64,000 nucleotides of DNA from Streptomyces sp. NBC_01217. GTDB taxonomy: Bacteria > Actinomycetota > Actinomycetes > Streptomycetales > Streptomycetaceae. Position 1 is the stretch's first letter. Each line of letters begins with the position of its first letter. A program made the translations under genes and the position numbers. Below the pieces are notes generated by a model. It made no database searches. It was given only the letters and a program-made list of their open reading frames with translations, and was not told the DNA's origin. Below are positions 8,043 through 16,417 of this stretch, in pieces. The DNA lies in NCBI RefSeq assembly GCF_035994185.1, contig NZ_CP108538.1:1116001-1180000 (forward strand). The letters are read 5' to 3'.

Positions 8043-8953
8043 CGGTTCTTCTCCCCTCGGAGCTCCTGGACCAGGTACGTCACCACGAATCCCAGGGAGA
8101 CGGCCAGCAGGACGACGGCGATGGCGGAGCCGAAGCCGATGCGGCTGGCCTCGCCGATGATGTTGTCGGTGACGAGCACCGAGAGGAGTTCGAGTCCGTT
8201 GCGGCCGTGGTTGACGGCGTACACGATGTCGAAGGCGCGCAAGGACTCGATGACGGTGATGACGCCGACGATGACATTGACCGGCCGCAGCGTGGGGAAG
8301 ACGATGCGGAAGAAGGTCTGGGCCTCGCCCGCCCCGTCGATCGCCGCGGCCTCCTTCAGCGAGGGGTCGACGGCCTTGAGCCCGGCGAGGTAGAGAATCA
8401 TCACATAGCCGGTGTGCCGCCAGGCCGCGGCCAGCAGGACCATCCAGATGTTGAGGTCCGGGTCGCCGAGCCAGTCGGTCGGCGAATCCGTGTCCCCGAT
8501 GACCGCGTTGAGGGCGCCCTGGTCGCGGGAGAAGACCAGCTGGGCGATGAAACCGACCACGGCGAGGGACAGCACGACGGGCATGTACAGCGTCGACTGG
8601 TAGAAGCGGCTGAAACGCGCGCCCCGGTCGATGAGTACGGCGAGCAGCAGCCCGAACGGCGCGGCGACCATGCCCAGGAAGGCGAGCCAGAGCAGATTGT
8701 GCCGGGCGGCGGGCCAGAACTGCGGGTAGTTGGTGAAGAGGTTCTCGTAGTTGCGCGTACCGACCCATGTGATGTCACCGATGCCGTCCCAGCTGGTGAA
8801 GGAGAGCACGACGGAGGCGAGGGTCGGTCCCCACACGATGGCGATGTCGAGCAGGACGGGTATGCCGAGCAGCACACCGAGTACGGCGAGGTCGCGGCCG
8901 GTGAACCGCCGCGAGACCCGCCGTCCGGTGCGCCGCGCCGAGAGGAACGACAC
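8039..8953 (-). CDS. carbohydrate ABC transporter permease, MalF type (CUT1)
   Basis: Membrane permease of 304 residues with six hydrophobic segments, starting DLAVLGVLLGIPVLLDIAIV. The EAA loop is EAAAIDGAGEAQTFFRIVFP, which contacts the ATPase. The GTG at 8953 is preferred: CTGGAG lies about 8 bases upstream and the start sits 46 bases after the binding-protein stop, whereas a longer start would overlap that gene. It pairs with the MalG-type permease downstream (4-base overlap), which suggests translational coupling. Family is certain; the transported sugar is inferred from the neighbouring GH27 enzyme. Confidence 0.92.
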   Translation of the reverse strand: MSFLSARRTGRRVSRRFTGRDLAVLGVLLGIPVLLDIAIVWGPTLASVVLSFTSWDGIGDITWVGTRNYENLFTNYPQFWPAARHNLLWLAFLGMVAAPFGLLLAVLIDRGARFSRFYQSTLYMPVVLSLAVVGFIAQLVFSRDQGALNAVIGDTDSPTDWLGDPDLNIWMVLLAAAWRHTGYVMILYLAGLKAVDPSLKEAAAIDGAGEAQTFFRIVFPTLRPVNVIVGVITVIESLRAFDIVYAVNHGRNGLELLSVLVTDNIIGEASRIGFGSAIAVVLLAVSLGFVVTYLVQELRGEKNR

Positions 8954-8999
8954 GGTCGGTACTCCAGGTTCAGTGGGATTCCATCGGGGTCGTCCGGGG

Positions 9000-10346
9000 T
9001 CAGTCGGCGGCGAAGATGGTCTTCTTCTGCCGTTCGATGTCATTGACCAGGCCGTCCACGTCGTTCGGGTTGCTGATGAACTTCTGGATCGCCGGGATCA
9101 TGACCGTGGAGGAGAAGTCCGGCCGGGTGTCGCGGTCCAGGAACTGGGAGATCTGCTTGGCCCCGGAGACCAGCTCCACGGCCTTCTTCTGGATCGGCGT
9201 GTACGCGGAGATGTCCGCCTGGTCGCTGACCGCGATGTTGTTCGGGTCGCTCTTCAGGTAGATGTCCTCGGCCTTCCCGGTGGCCAGCCACTTGAGCAGG
9301 TCCTTGGCGCTCTCCAGGGTCTTGTCGTTCTTGAGGCTCTTCGACTTCTTCGCCAGCAGGAACCCGTCGATGGGTGCCTCGACCGCGTCCTGCCCGTGCT
9401 CCGGGTTGATGACGGGGAAGGGGAAGAAGTCGAGGTCGCTCTGTTCCCCTTCGGGGAACTGCTGGCCGGGGTGCGGCAGGCCGAACACGGCCATGCCGGC
9501 CTCCTTCTTCTGAAGGCTGGTGGCGGCCTCCTGCCAGGTGCGGCCGTTGGCGCCCTGCTGGCAGTACGGGAGCAGCCGGCGCCAGGTGTCGAAGACTTCC
9601 CTGACCCGCTTGTCGGTCCAGGCGGCCTCGCCCGCCATCAGGCTCTTGTGGAACTCATAGCCATTGGTCCGCATGTTGATGTAGTCGAAGGTGCCCATGG
9701 CGGGCCAGCCGTCCTTGTCGCAGAAGGCGATGGGGTCCAGCTTGTCCTTCTTCATCTGCTTGGCAAGGGCCACGTACTCGTCGAGCGTCTTCGGCGCCTG
9801 ATAGCCGCGATCGGCGAACAGGCTCTTGCGGTGGAAGACGGCCCACGGATAGTAGTAGTACGGCGTGAGGTACTGCTTGCCGTCCGAACCCGACGACTGG
9901 GCTTTCAGCGCGGCCGAGAAACCCTTGTACTCCTGCCAGTTGTCACTGATGTCGTACAGCAGGCCTTTCTCGGCGAAGAACTGCATCCGGTAGCCGGCGA
10001 ACCACATGAAGACATCGTCCGGCTTGCCCTGGAGATAGCGATTGATGTTCTCCTGAAAGGTGTTGTGGTCGACGGTGTTGACCTCCACCTTTCGCCCGCC
10101 CGACTGTGCCTCGTACGCCGAGAAGGCATCGGCGAAGGCCTTCTTCGGTACGGGGTCGGACGAATTCGAGCCCATGGTGATCGTCTTGCCGTCACCACCG
10201 GGGCCGCTTCCGCACGCGGCGAGCAGGGAGGGAAGCGTCACGGCTCCTGCGCCGACTGCCGTGCCACGCAGCAGACTTCGCCGGGACATCCGATGTCCTA
10301 CGACGCTGCCCGGCACACCTGACCTGTCGTAATCAGACTGCGTCAT
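9000..10346 (-). CDS. extracellular sugar-binding lipoprotein of an ABC importer
   Basis: Solute-binding protein of 448 residues (SBP_bac_1 type). The N-terminus has a twin-arginine stretch (MSRRSLLRGTAVGAGAV) followed by a lipobox LLAAC, so it is probably exported by Tat and lipid-anchored. The mature protein shows the usual two-lobe layout, including AVFHRKSLFADRGYQAPKTL in the first lobe and the aromatic run YYYYPWAVF. The start is ATG 10346 with GAGGAG 6 bases before it. It is first gene of a three-gene importer operon and is transcribed away from the GH27 gene, with which it shares a 208-base control region. The likely ligand is an alpha-galactoside or its product, by context only. Confidence 0.92.
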   Translation of the reverse strand: MTQSDYDRSGVPGSVVGHRMSRRSLLRGTAVGAGAVTLPSLLAACGSGPGGDGKTITMGSNSSDPVPKKAFADAFSAYEAQSGGRKVEVNTVDHNTFQENINRYLQGKPDDVFMWFAGYRMQFFAEKGLLYDISDNWQEYKGFSAALKAQSSGSDGKQYLTPYYYYPWAVFHRKSLFADRGYQAPKTLDEYVALAKQMKKDKLDPIAFCDKDGWPAMGTFDYINMRTNGYEFHKSLMAGEAAWTDKRVREVFDTWRRLLPYCQQGANGRTWQEAATSLQKKEAGMAVFGLPHPGQQFPEGEQSDLDFFPFPVINPEHGQDAVEAPIDGFLLAKKSKSLKNDKTLESAKDLLKWLATGKAEDIYLKSDPNNIAVSDQADISAYTPIQKKAVELVSGAKQISQFLDRDTRPDFSSTVMIPAIQKFISNPNDVDGLVNDIERQKKTIFAAD

Positions 10347-10417
10347 GCCCAACTCCTCTGGGATGCAACCCAACACAACCGAACGTGCGATTGGATCTCA
10401 CCCCCAAGTGATGGTGC

Positions 10418-10434
10418 CGTCAAGGGTTTTGACG
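10418..10434. promoter_or_regulatory. palindrome in the binding-protein/GH27 divergent control region
   Basis: Perfect 6-base arms CGTCAA and TTGACG are separated by 5 bases. The site lies 72 bases upstream of the binding-protein start and 120 bases upstream of the GH27 start, so it could serve either direction. It is not the AACGTT-centred pattern expected for the LacI gene downstream. Confidence 0.4.
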
Positions 10435-10444
10435 AGATGCCGAA

Positions 10445-10453
10445 CAACCGTTG
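10445..10453. promoter_or_regulatory. possible operator CAACCGTTG upstream of GH27
   Basis: Four-base arms around a central base, inside the divergent control region. The reverse complement of the same nine bases occurs upstream of the GH2 gene at 49088-49096. The core resembles LacI-family operators but has a 1-base centre. Weak on its own. Confidence 0.3.
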
Positions 10454-10554
10454 CCGCTCCCCTTCCAACAGACTCCAACACGCTCTACCGTAATCGCACG
10501 ACTTGGCGTGCACATGCCTTAACTGATCCCGCACGAGTATGGAGGAACGTATCG

Positions 10555-12591
10555 ATGCGTCATCTTCCAACCCGTACAACCCGAACCAGCCCCCGCGGAG
10601 TCATCGGAGCGCTGCTGGCCGGGCTGCTCTGCGCCACGGGAGCGACCGTTCCCGCCGTCGCGGATGCACCGGCTCCCGCGCCCGCGTCGGCTCCCCGGGC
10701 CGACAACGGCCTCGCGCTCACCCCTCCCATGGGGTTCAACAATTGGAACTCGACGCACTGCCGCGCCGAGTTCAACGAGTCGATGGTCAAGGGAATCGCC
10801 GACATCTTCGTCGAGAAGGGCCTCAAGGACGCCGGCTATCAGTACGTCAATCTCGACGACTGCTGGGCAAAGCCGCAGCGCAATGCGGACGGAAAACTGG
10901 AGGCCGATCCGCAGCGCTTCCCGAACGGCATCAAGGCAGTCGCGGACTATGTCCACTCCAAAGGCCTGAAAATCGGCATCTATACCAGTGCCGGCACCAA
11001 GACCTGCGACAGCGTGGGGCTTCCGGGTGCGCTCGGCCATGAGTACAGCGATGCGCAGCAGTTCGCCGACTGGGGCATCGACTACCTCAAGTACGACAAC
11101 TGCAACAACCAGGGTGTCGACGCGAAACAGCGCTATACGACGATGCGGGACGCACTGGCGGCGACCGGCCGCCCCATTGTCTACAGCATCTGCGAATGGG
11201 GCGAGAACAAGCCCTGGGAGTGGGCCGCCGGCATCGGCAATCTCTGGCGCACCACCGGCGACATCAACGACAGCTGGGGCAGCATGCTGTCGATCATGAA
11301 GCAGAACCTTCCCCTCGCCGCGGCCGCGGGCCCAGGGCACTGGAACGACCCCGACATGCTGGAGGTCGGCAACGGCGGCATGACGGACACTGAGTACCGC
11401 ACCCACTTCTCCATGTGGTCCGTGATGGCGGCGCCGCTGCTCATCGGTTCCGATCTGCGCAAGGCGGGCCCGGAAACCTTCGAGATCCTCTCCAACCACG
11501 AGGTCATCGCGGTCGATCAGGACCCGCTGGGCAAGCAGGGCACCGTCCTCTCCTCCACCGGCGGACGCTGGGTCGTCGCCAAGGAGATGCAGGACGGCAG
11601 CCGCGTCGTGGCTCTCTTCAACGAGACCGGCAGCGCCCAGCGCATCTCGACGACGGCCGAGGCGGCAGGGCTGCCGAAGGCCACCGCGTACACGATGCGC
11701 GACCTGTGGGAGCACACGACGTACAACACGGCGGGCGGCGTCTCGGCGACAGTTCCGGCGCACGGGACCGTACTGCTGCGCATCGCGGCCGACCGCAAGT
11801 GGGCCGCGCATCCGCCCGCCGTGGAAGTCGGCCTGAACGGGAGGCCGTTGGTCGAGGCGGGTCGCACCGCCACTCTCACGACGACGGTCACCGATCTCGG
11901 CCGCACCCCCGCCAAGAAGGTCTCCGCGGCACTCACCGGCCCCTCGGGCTGGCGGGTGAAGGCCGTATCGCCGACCGGATCGCCGGCGCTGCCGACCGGC
12001 CGGGCCCTCGCCACCCGCTGGCAGGTGACGGCCCCTGCGGGCACGGCCACCGGTGCGTACGATCTGACGCTCACCGCCCGCTACCGCTCACCGGCCGGAA
12101 CACGGGTGACGTCCACGGTCCCGTTCCAGGCCCATGTGGTGGTCGCGCCACCTGTGGGCGGCGGCTACCTCGGCGATCTGCCCCGGCTCTCCGAAGCCAA
12201 CGGCTGGGGTCCGGTCGAGAAGGACACCAGCAACGGCGAGAGCGAAGCGGGTGACGGAAATCCTCTCACCATCGGCGGCACGGTCTTCGCCAAGGGCCTC
12301 GGCGTGCACGCCGACAGCGCCGTCGAGTTCTACACCGGCGGGGCATGCGGCACCGTGACCGCGCAGGTCGGGGCCGACGACGAGAAGGGCGCCAAGGGGA
12401 CGGTCGCCTTCGAGGTCTGGGCCGACGGTACGAAGGTGGCATCGACCGGCGTGCTGACCAACGCGATGCCCGCGCAGCCACTCTCCGCGGATGTGAGCGG
12501 TGCGCAGGTGGTACGTCTGGTGGTCACCGACGGCGGGGACGGTATCGATTCCGACCACGCGGACTGGGCGGACCTGCGGATCACCTGCTGA
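10555..12591 (+). CDS. secreted GH27 alpha-galactosidase with NEW3 and NPCBM domains
   Basis: Secreted glycosidase of 678 residues. Signal peptide ~1-40 (VIGALLAGLLCATGATVPAVA). The GH27 TIM-barrel spans ~50-330: PMGFNNWNS, YQYVNLDDCWA, nucleophile Asp in DYLKYDNCNN, acid/base Asp in TGDINDSWGSM, and WNDPDMLEVG. A beta-sandwich follows. Residues ~430-530 look like a NEW3 domain, and the last ~140 (YLGDLPRLSEANGWGPVEKD ... WADLRITC) are an NPCBM carbohydrate-binding domain. The NLDDC Asp pair favours alpha-galactosidase, but GH27 also contains beta-L-arabinopyranosidases. The start ATG has GGAGGA 8 bases before it. It is divergent from the ABC operon, so the enzyme likely releases sugars for that importer. 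Confidence 0.93.
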   Translation: MRHLPTRTTRTSPRGVIGALLAGLLCATGATVPAVADAPAPAPASAPRADNGLALTPPMGFNNWNSTHCRAEFNESMVKGIADIFVEKGLKDAGYQYVNLDDCWAKPQRNADGKLEADPQRFPNGIKAVADYVHSKGLKIGIYTSAGTKTCDSVGLPGALGHEYSDAQQFADWGIDYLKYDNCNNQGVDAKQRYTTMRDALAATGRPIVYSICEWGENKPWEWAAGIGNLWRTTGDINDSWGSMLSIMKQNLPLAAAAGPGHWNDPDMLEVGNGGMTDTEYRTHFSMWSVMAAPLLIGSDLRKAGPETFEILSNHEVIAVDQDPLGKQGTVLSSTGGRWVVAKEMQDGSRVVALFNETGSAQRISTTAEAAGLPKATAYTMRDLWEHTTYNTAGGVSATVPAHGTVLLRIAADRKWAAHPPAVEVGLNGRPLVEAGRTATLTTTVTDLGRTPAKKVSAALTGPSGWRVKAVSPTGSPALPTGRALATRWQVTAPAGTATGAYDLTLTARYRSPAGTRVTSTVPFQAHVVVAPPVGGGYLGDLPRLSEANGWGPVEKDTSNGESEAGDGNPLTIGGTVFAKGLGVHADSAVEFYTGGACGTVTAQVGADDEKGAKGTVAFEVWADGTKVASTGVLTNAMPAQPLSADVSGAQVVRLVVTDGGDGIDSDHADWADLRITC

Positions 12592-12683
12592 AGGGGAGCG
12601 CCGACGGGCGAATCTGCCGGACAGCCGGGGGGACAGCGACGTGGAATCACGCCCGCGGCTACGGGCCACGTCGCACCTTCGGA

Positions 12684-12731
12684 CGCCGGGAGGGCCCCGG
12701 GACATCGGTCCCGGGCCCTTCCGGCGCTTTT
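12684..12731 (+). terminator. rho-independent terminator after GH27
   Basis: CGCCGG at 12684-12689 pairs with CCGGCG at 12721-12726, enclosing a nearly continuous inner GC stem (GGGCC..GGGAC against GTCCCGGGCCC, one bulge) and a 4-base loop ATCG. CTTTTC follows, so it works on the plus strand. It separates GH27 from the convergent ROK gene. Confidence 0.8.
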
Positions 12732-12746
12732 CTTCCCGCCGGACGA

Positions 12747-13703
12747 TCAGGCCTGAACGGCCACCGCATCGCCCGAGGCGACCCGCACCGCCGCGGCCGC
12801 CGCGCCGACCAGCCCGGCGTCGGTCCCCATGACCGCCGGGGCCACCGTGAGCTGCTGGACGAAGGAGAGCGTGGCGTACCTGCGCAGGGCACGGCGCAGC
12901 GGAGCGAAGAGGATGTCACCCGCACCGGCCACCCCTCCGCCGATCACCGCGATCTCGATCTCGACGAGCGTGGCGGTGGCGGCGATTCCCGCGGCCAGCG
13001 CCTGCGCTGCACGCTCGAACGAGGCGATGGCGACCGGATCCCCGGCGCGCGCGGCGGCGGCCACGGCGGCGGCCGAGGCGTCGCCGTCCGGACCGGGCCG
13101 CCAGCCGGTCTCCAGGGCCCGGCGGGCGATGTTCGGCCCGCTGGCGATGCGCTCGACGCAGCCGCGCGAACCGCACGGGCACAGATCGCCGTCCAGGTCC
13201 ACGCTGACGTGGCCGATGTGCCCGGCGTTGCCCGTGGGCCCGGGGTGCAGCTTTCCGCCGAGGACGAGTCCGCCGCCGACACCGGTCGACACGACCATGC
13301 ACAGCGCGTTGTCATAGCCGCGGGCGGCACCCAACCAGTGCTCGGCCGCGGTCATCGCGACGCCGTCGCCGACCAGTTCCACGGGCAGCCCGCCGACCAC
13401 CTTGCCAACCCGTTCCACCAGCGGGAAGTCACGCCAGCCGGGGACGTTGACGGGGCTGACCGTACCGGCCGAGGCGTCCACCGGGCCGGCGCTGCCGATA
13501 CCGACGGCCGTCGCCCGCTCCCACAGCGGCGATTGCGACAGCTCTGCCAGGACCTCTGTCACGGCGCCCATCACCGTCTCGGCGCTCTCCCGGGCGGGCG
13601 TCGGCCGCTGCGCCCGTACGAGGAGCCCCCCGCCGCCGTCCACCAGCGCGGCGGCGATCTTGGTGCCGCCGATGTCCAGCGCGGCGACGAGGTCGGTATG
13701 CAT
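12747..13703 (-). CDS. ROK family sugar kinase (glucokinase-like)
   Basis: ROK protein of 318 residues without an N-terminal helix-turn-helix, hence a kinase rather than a NagC/XylR-type repressor. The ATP phosphate loop is DIGGTKIAAAL at the N-terminus, the active-site region is STGVGGGLVLGG, and the zinc-binding motif is CPCGSRGCVE. Such enzymes phosphorylate glucose, fructose, N-acetylmannosamine or similar sugars in the cytoplasm. ATG at 13703 is the first start with normal N-terminal length. It is divergent from the LacI gene, with an operator-like palindrome between them, so it is probably under that repressor. A role in phosphorylating a sugar released by the GH27 locus fits but is inferred. 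Confidence 0.9.
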   Translation of the reverse strand: MHTDLVAALDIGGTKIAAALVDGGGGLLVRAQRPTPARESAETVMGAVTEVLAELSQSPLWERATAVGIGSAGPVDASAGTVSPVNVPGWRDFPLVERVGKVVGGLPVELVGDGVAMTAAEHWLGAARGYDNALCMVVSTGVGGGLVLGGKLHPGPTGNAGHIGHVSVDLDGDLCPCGSRGCVERIASGPNIARRALETGWRPGPDGDASAAAVAAAARAGDPVAIASFERAAQALAAGIAATATLVEIEIAVIGGGVAGAGDILFAPLRRALRRYATLSFVQQLTVAPAVMGTDAGLVGAAAAAVRVASGDAVAVQA

Positions 13704-13775
13704 CGGTGTGGCTCCGTGAGTAGGGGGCGGGGACCTGCGGCTTCGGGAAACAGTCTGCCTAGTCTCCATTCAGCT

Positions 13776-13787
13776 GACAACGTTGTC
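13776..13787. promoter_or_regulatory. LacI-type operator between the ROK and LacI genes
   Basis: A perfect 12-base palindrome GACAACGTTGTC with the central CG typical of LacI-family operators. It covers a possible -35 (CTGACA, 13774-13779) and lies 7 bases before a TATGCT -10-like box at 13795-13800 pointing toward the LacI gene. This position suits autorepression and control of the divergent kinase. Confidence 0.7.
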
Positions 13788-13872
13788 CAGGGCCTATGCT
13801 CGACGGCACAGCCTCCGGCACCGCTCCGTGGGCCGACCGGACCGCCCGCACCCGACGACAGGACAGCGCACC

Positions 13873-14901
13873 GTGGCCGAGACCGCCCGTCATTCCGAGA
13901 ACCGTTACGGCAACCGGCCGACCATGAAGGATGTGGCGGCCCGCGCCGGAGTGGGCCTCAAGACGGTCTCCCGTGTGGTCAACAGCGAGCCGGGCGTCAC
14001 GCCCGACACCGAACGCCGGGTCCAGGAGGCCATCGAGGCGCTCGGCTTCCGCCGCAACGACAGCGCGCGTGTCCTGCGCAAGGGCCGCACCGCCTCCATC
14101 GGCCTGGTCCTGGAGGATCTCGCCGACCCGTTCTACGGGCCGCTGAGCCGCGCGGTGGAGGAGGTCGCCCGGGCTCACGGCGCCCTGCTCATCAACGGGT
14201 CGAGCGCCGAGGACCCGGAGCGCGAGCAGGAGCTCGTACTCGCCCTGTGCGCGCGCCGGGTGGACGGGCTCATCGTGATTCCGGCCGGCGACGACCACCG
14301 CTATCTGGAGCCGGAGATAAAGGCCGGCATCGCCACCGTCTTCGTGGACCGCCCGGCGGGCCGTATCGACGCCGACATGGTCCTCTCCGACAGCTTCGGG
14401 GGCGCCCGCGAGGGCGTCGCCCATCTGATCGCGCACGGCCACCGCCGGATCGGCTTCATCGGCGACCAGCCGCGCATCCACACCGCCACGGAACGACTGC
14501 GCGGCTACCACGCGGCCATGGCGGACGCCGGGACGACGGTCGAGGACTCCTGGGTCGCCCTCGGGTCGACCGAGCCCGACCGGGTGCGGGCCGCCGTCGA
14601 GAAGATGCTCTCCGGACCCGAGCCCGTCACCGCGCTGTTCGCGGGCAACAACCGGGTGACGGTGACAGCGGTGCGCGTTCTCGCCGAGCAGGAACGCCGG
14701 ATCGCCCTGGTCGGCTTCGACGACATCGAACTGGCCGATCTGCTCGGCATCACCGTCGTCTCCCAGGATGCCGCCGCCGTCGGCCGCACCGCCGCCGAGC
14801 ACCTCTTCCGCCGCCTGGACGGCGCGGACCACGCCCCGGCCCGCGTGGAGCTCCCCACGCGGCTCATCCAACGCGGCTCGGGCGAGCTGCCGCCCGCCTG
14901 A
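13873..14901 (+). CDS. LacI family transcriptional regulator
   Basis: Repressor of 342 residues. After ~17 extra residues, the DNA-binding part reads TMKDVAARAGVGLKTVSRVV, with the hinge helix region RRNDSARVLRKGRT. A periplasmic-binding-protein-like sensor domain follows to the C-terminus (IGLVLEDLADPFYGPL at its beginning, FDDIELADLLGITVVSQD near the end). GTG at 13873 is the likeliest start; ATG 13924 would begin directly at the helix-turn-helix and is possible. It is divergent from the ROK kinase, with a perfect palindrome in the promoter. Probably senses a sugar of the GH27/ABC locus; the ligand cannot be read from sequence. Confidence 0.93.
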   Translation: MAETARHSENRYGNRPTMKDVAARAGVGLKTVSRVVNSEPGVTPDTERRVQEAIEALGFRRNDSARVLRKGRTASIGLVLEDLADPFYGPLSRAVEEVARAHGALLINGSSAEDPEREQELVLALCARRVDGLIVIPAGDDHRYLEPEIKAGIATVFVDRPAGRIDADMVLSDSFGGAREGVAHLIAHGHRRIGFIGDQPRIHTATERLRGYHAAMADAGTTVEDSWVALGSTEPDRVRAAVEKMLSGPEPVTALFAGNNRVTVTAVRVLAEQERRIALVGFDDIELADLLGITVVSQDAAAVGRTAAEHLFRRLDGADHAPARVELPTRLIQRGSGELPPA

Positions 14902-14907
14902 GCCACC

Positions 14908-14926
14908 GGGCCGCGCCGCGCGGCCC
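14908..14926. terminator. GC hairpin between convergent genes
   Basis: GGGCCGCG and CGCGGCCC form a perfect 8-base-pair stem with a 3-base loop just after the LacI stop. No T-run follows. It probably ends transcription from both the LacI gene and the opposing DUF6986 gene. Confidence 0.6.
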
Positions 14927-14942
14927 CTTGCGCGGTCGGCCG

Positions 14943-16241
14943 CTACGGCGCGGTCACCGTCAGCCCGCCCCGCCGCGGCGATGCGAACGCGTCCAGGTCC
15001 GCGCGCTTCAGCCCGGTCAGGCGGGCGACCTCGGCGGTGTCCAGGGCGCCGCAGTCGATGCCGCGCAGCAGGTAACCGCTGAGCGCCTTGGCGGTGGCGG
15101 GTTCGTCCATGACGTCGCCGCCCGCCTTGGCGACGTACGCGGCGAGCCGCGCGGCGGCCTGCTCCAGGCCCTCGCGGTAGAAGGTGTAGACGGCCGCGTA
15201 ACGGGTCGGCAGATGACCCGGGTGCATGTCCCAGCCCTGGTAGTAGGCGCGGGCCAGGGCGCGGCGGGTGAGGCCGTAGTGGAGTCGCCAGGCCTCGTGG
15301 ACCTGGTGGGTGGGGCCGACCGGGAGGACGTTGGTGGAGCCGTCGGAGACCCGTACGCCGGTGCCTGCGGCGGCCACCTGCATGACGGCCTTGGCGTGGT
15401 CGGCGGCCGGGTGGTCGCTCGCCTGGTAGGCGGCGCTGACGCCGACACAGGCGCTGTAGTCGAAGGTGCCGTAGTGCAGACCGGTGGCGCGGCCCCGCGC
15501 GGCGTCGATCATGCGGGCCACGGCGGCGGTGCCGTCGGCAGCCAGGATCGACTGGCTGGTCTCGATCTGGATCTCGAAGCCGAGTCGGCCCGACGGCAGA
15601 CCGTGGGCCTCCTCGAAGGCTTCGAGGAGCCGGACGAAGGCGGTGACCTGTTCGGGGTACGTCACCTTGGGAAGGGTGAGGACCAGGCCGTCGGACAGAC
15701 CTCCCGCCCGCATGAGGCCAGTGAGGAAGATGTCCGTGGTACGGATGCCCCGGTCGCGCACGGCGGCCTCCATGCACTTCATCCGGATGCCCATGTACGG
15801 GGCCGCGGTGCCGTTCTCGTACGCCTGTGAGATCAGCCGGGCGGCGCGGGCGGCCGCCTCGTCCTCCTCGGCGTCGGGGCGGGGGCCGTAGCCGTCCTCG
15901 AAGTCGATGCGCAGATCCTCGACGGGCTCGCGCTCCAGCTTGGCGCGTACGCGGTCGTAAACGGGGGCGGCGAGCTCGTCAGGGATGCCGAGGACGGCGG
16001 CGAACGAGGGCGCGTCGGGGGCGTGTTCATCGAGGGCCTTCAGCGCCTGGTCCCCCCAGAAGCGGATGGTGCCCGCGGTGAACGTGTCGCCGGGGACGTA
16101 GACCGTGTGGACCGGCTGGCGCGTCCCCGGGTCTCCCGGGTAGCGGCGGGCGAGCTCGGCGTCGACCGCGGTGAGGGAGGCGCTGATCTCCTCGCTCACC
16201 GCACCGGCGAGGCTCGTTTCCACCTTCTCCTGCTGACCCAT
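14943..16241 (-). CDS. DUF6986 family protein, HpcH/HpaI aldolase-like TIM barrel
   Basis: Cytoplasmic protein of 432 residues. The fold resembles the PEP/pyruvate-lyase barrel of HpcH/citrate lyase-beta enzymes: LRIDFEDGYGPR carries the acidic motif, and GFEIQIETSQSIL, TGLHYGTFDYSACVG and YYQGWDMHPGHL are strongly patterned. The exact reaction of this Streptomyces family is not known to me; a C-C lyase on a small acid is plausible. ATG 16241 is chosen because GGAGGG lies ~10 bases upstream and the upstream alternatives are unconserved. It stands alone on the minus strand after the etf terminator, so it is probably transcribed from its own promoter. Confidence 0.8.
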   Translation of the reverse strand: MGQQEKVETSLAGAVSEEISASLTAVDAELARRYPGDPGTRQPVHTVYVPGDTFTAGTIRFWGDQALKALDEHAPDAPSFAAVLGIPDELAAPVYDRVRAKLEREPVEDLRIDFEDGYGPRPDAEEDEAAARAARLISQAYENGTAAPYMGIRMKCMEAAVRDRGIRTTDIFLTGLMRAGGLSDGLVLTLPKVTYPEQVTAFVRLLEAFEEAHGLPSGRLGFEIQIETSQSILAADGTAAVARMIDAARGRATGLHYGTFDYSACVGVSAAYQASDHPAADHAKAVMQVAAAGTGVRVSDGSTNVLPVGPTHQVHEAWRLHYGLTRRALARAYYQGWDMHPGHLPTRYAAVYTFYREGLEQAAARLAAYVAKAGGDVMDEPATAKALSGYLLRGIDCGALDTAEVARLTGLKRADLDAFASPRRGGLTVTAP

Positions 16242-16342
16242 TTCCACACCCTCCACAGTCGCACTGTTTCCGCTTTCCGGAATCAACAATCCGTATGGTG
16301 AAGCTATAAGGCCGTCGAACCTGCGTCAATGGTGATCAGAAA

Positions 16343-16388
16343 CGGTCCGGGGCCGCGCGGTGAGAACACACCACGCGGCCCCGGACCG
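16343..16388 (-). terminator. strong terminator hairpin after etfA
   Basis: The 20 bases at 16343-16362 are complementary to 16369-16388 with one mismatch, around a 6-base loop AGAACA. It lies 30 bases beyond the etfA stop on the minus strand and separates the etf operon from the DUF6986 gene. Confidence 0.85.
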
Positions 16389-16417
16389 TCGAGAACGGGT
16401 ACAGCTCCCCCGGAGGA

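Noticed and set aside
12345..15830. Open frame of 1161 codons on the plus strand
   Set aside because: It overlaps the GH27 end, is antisense to the ROK and DUF6986 genes and crosses the LacI gene out of frame. Its product is Arg/Gly/Pro-rich low-complexity sequence, as expected from high-GC shadow frames.
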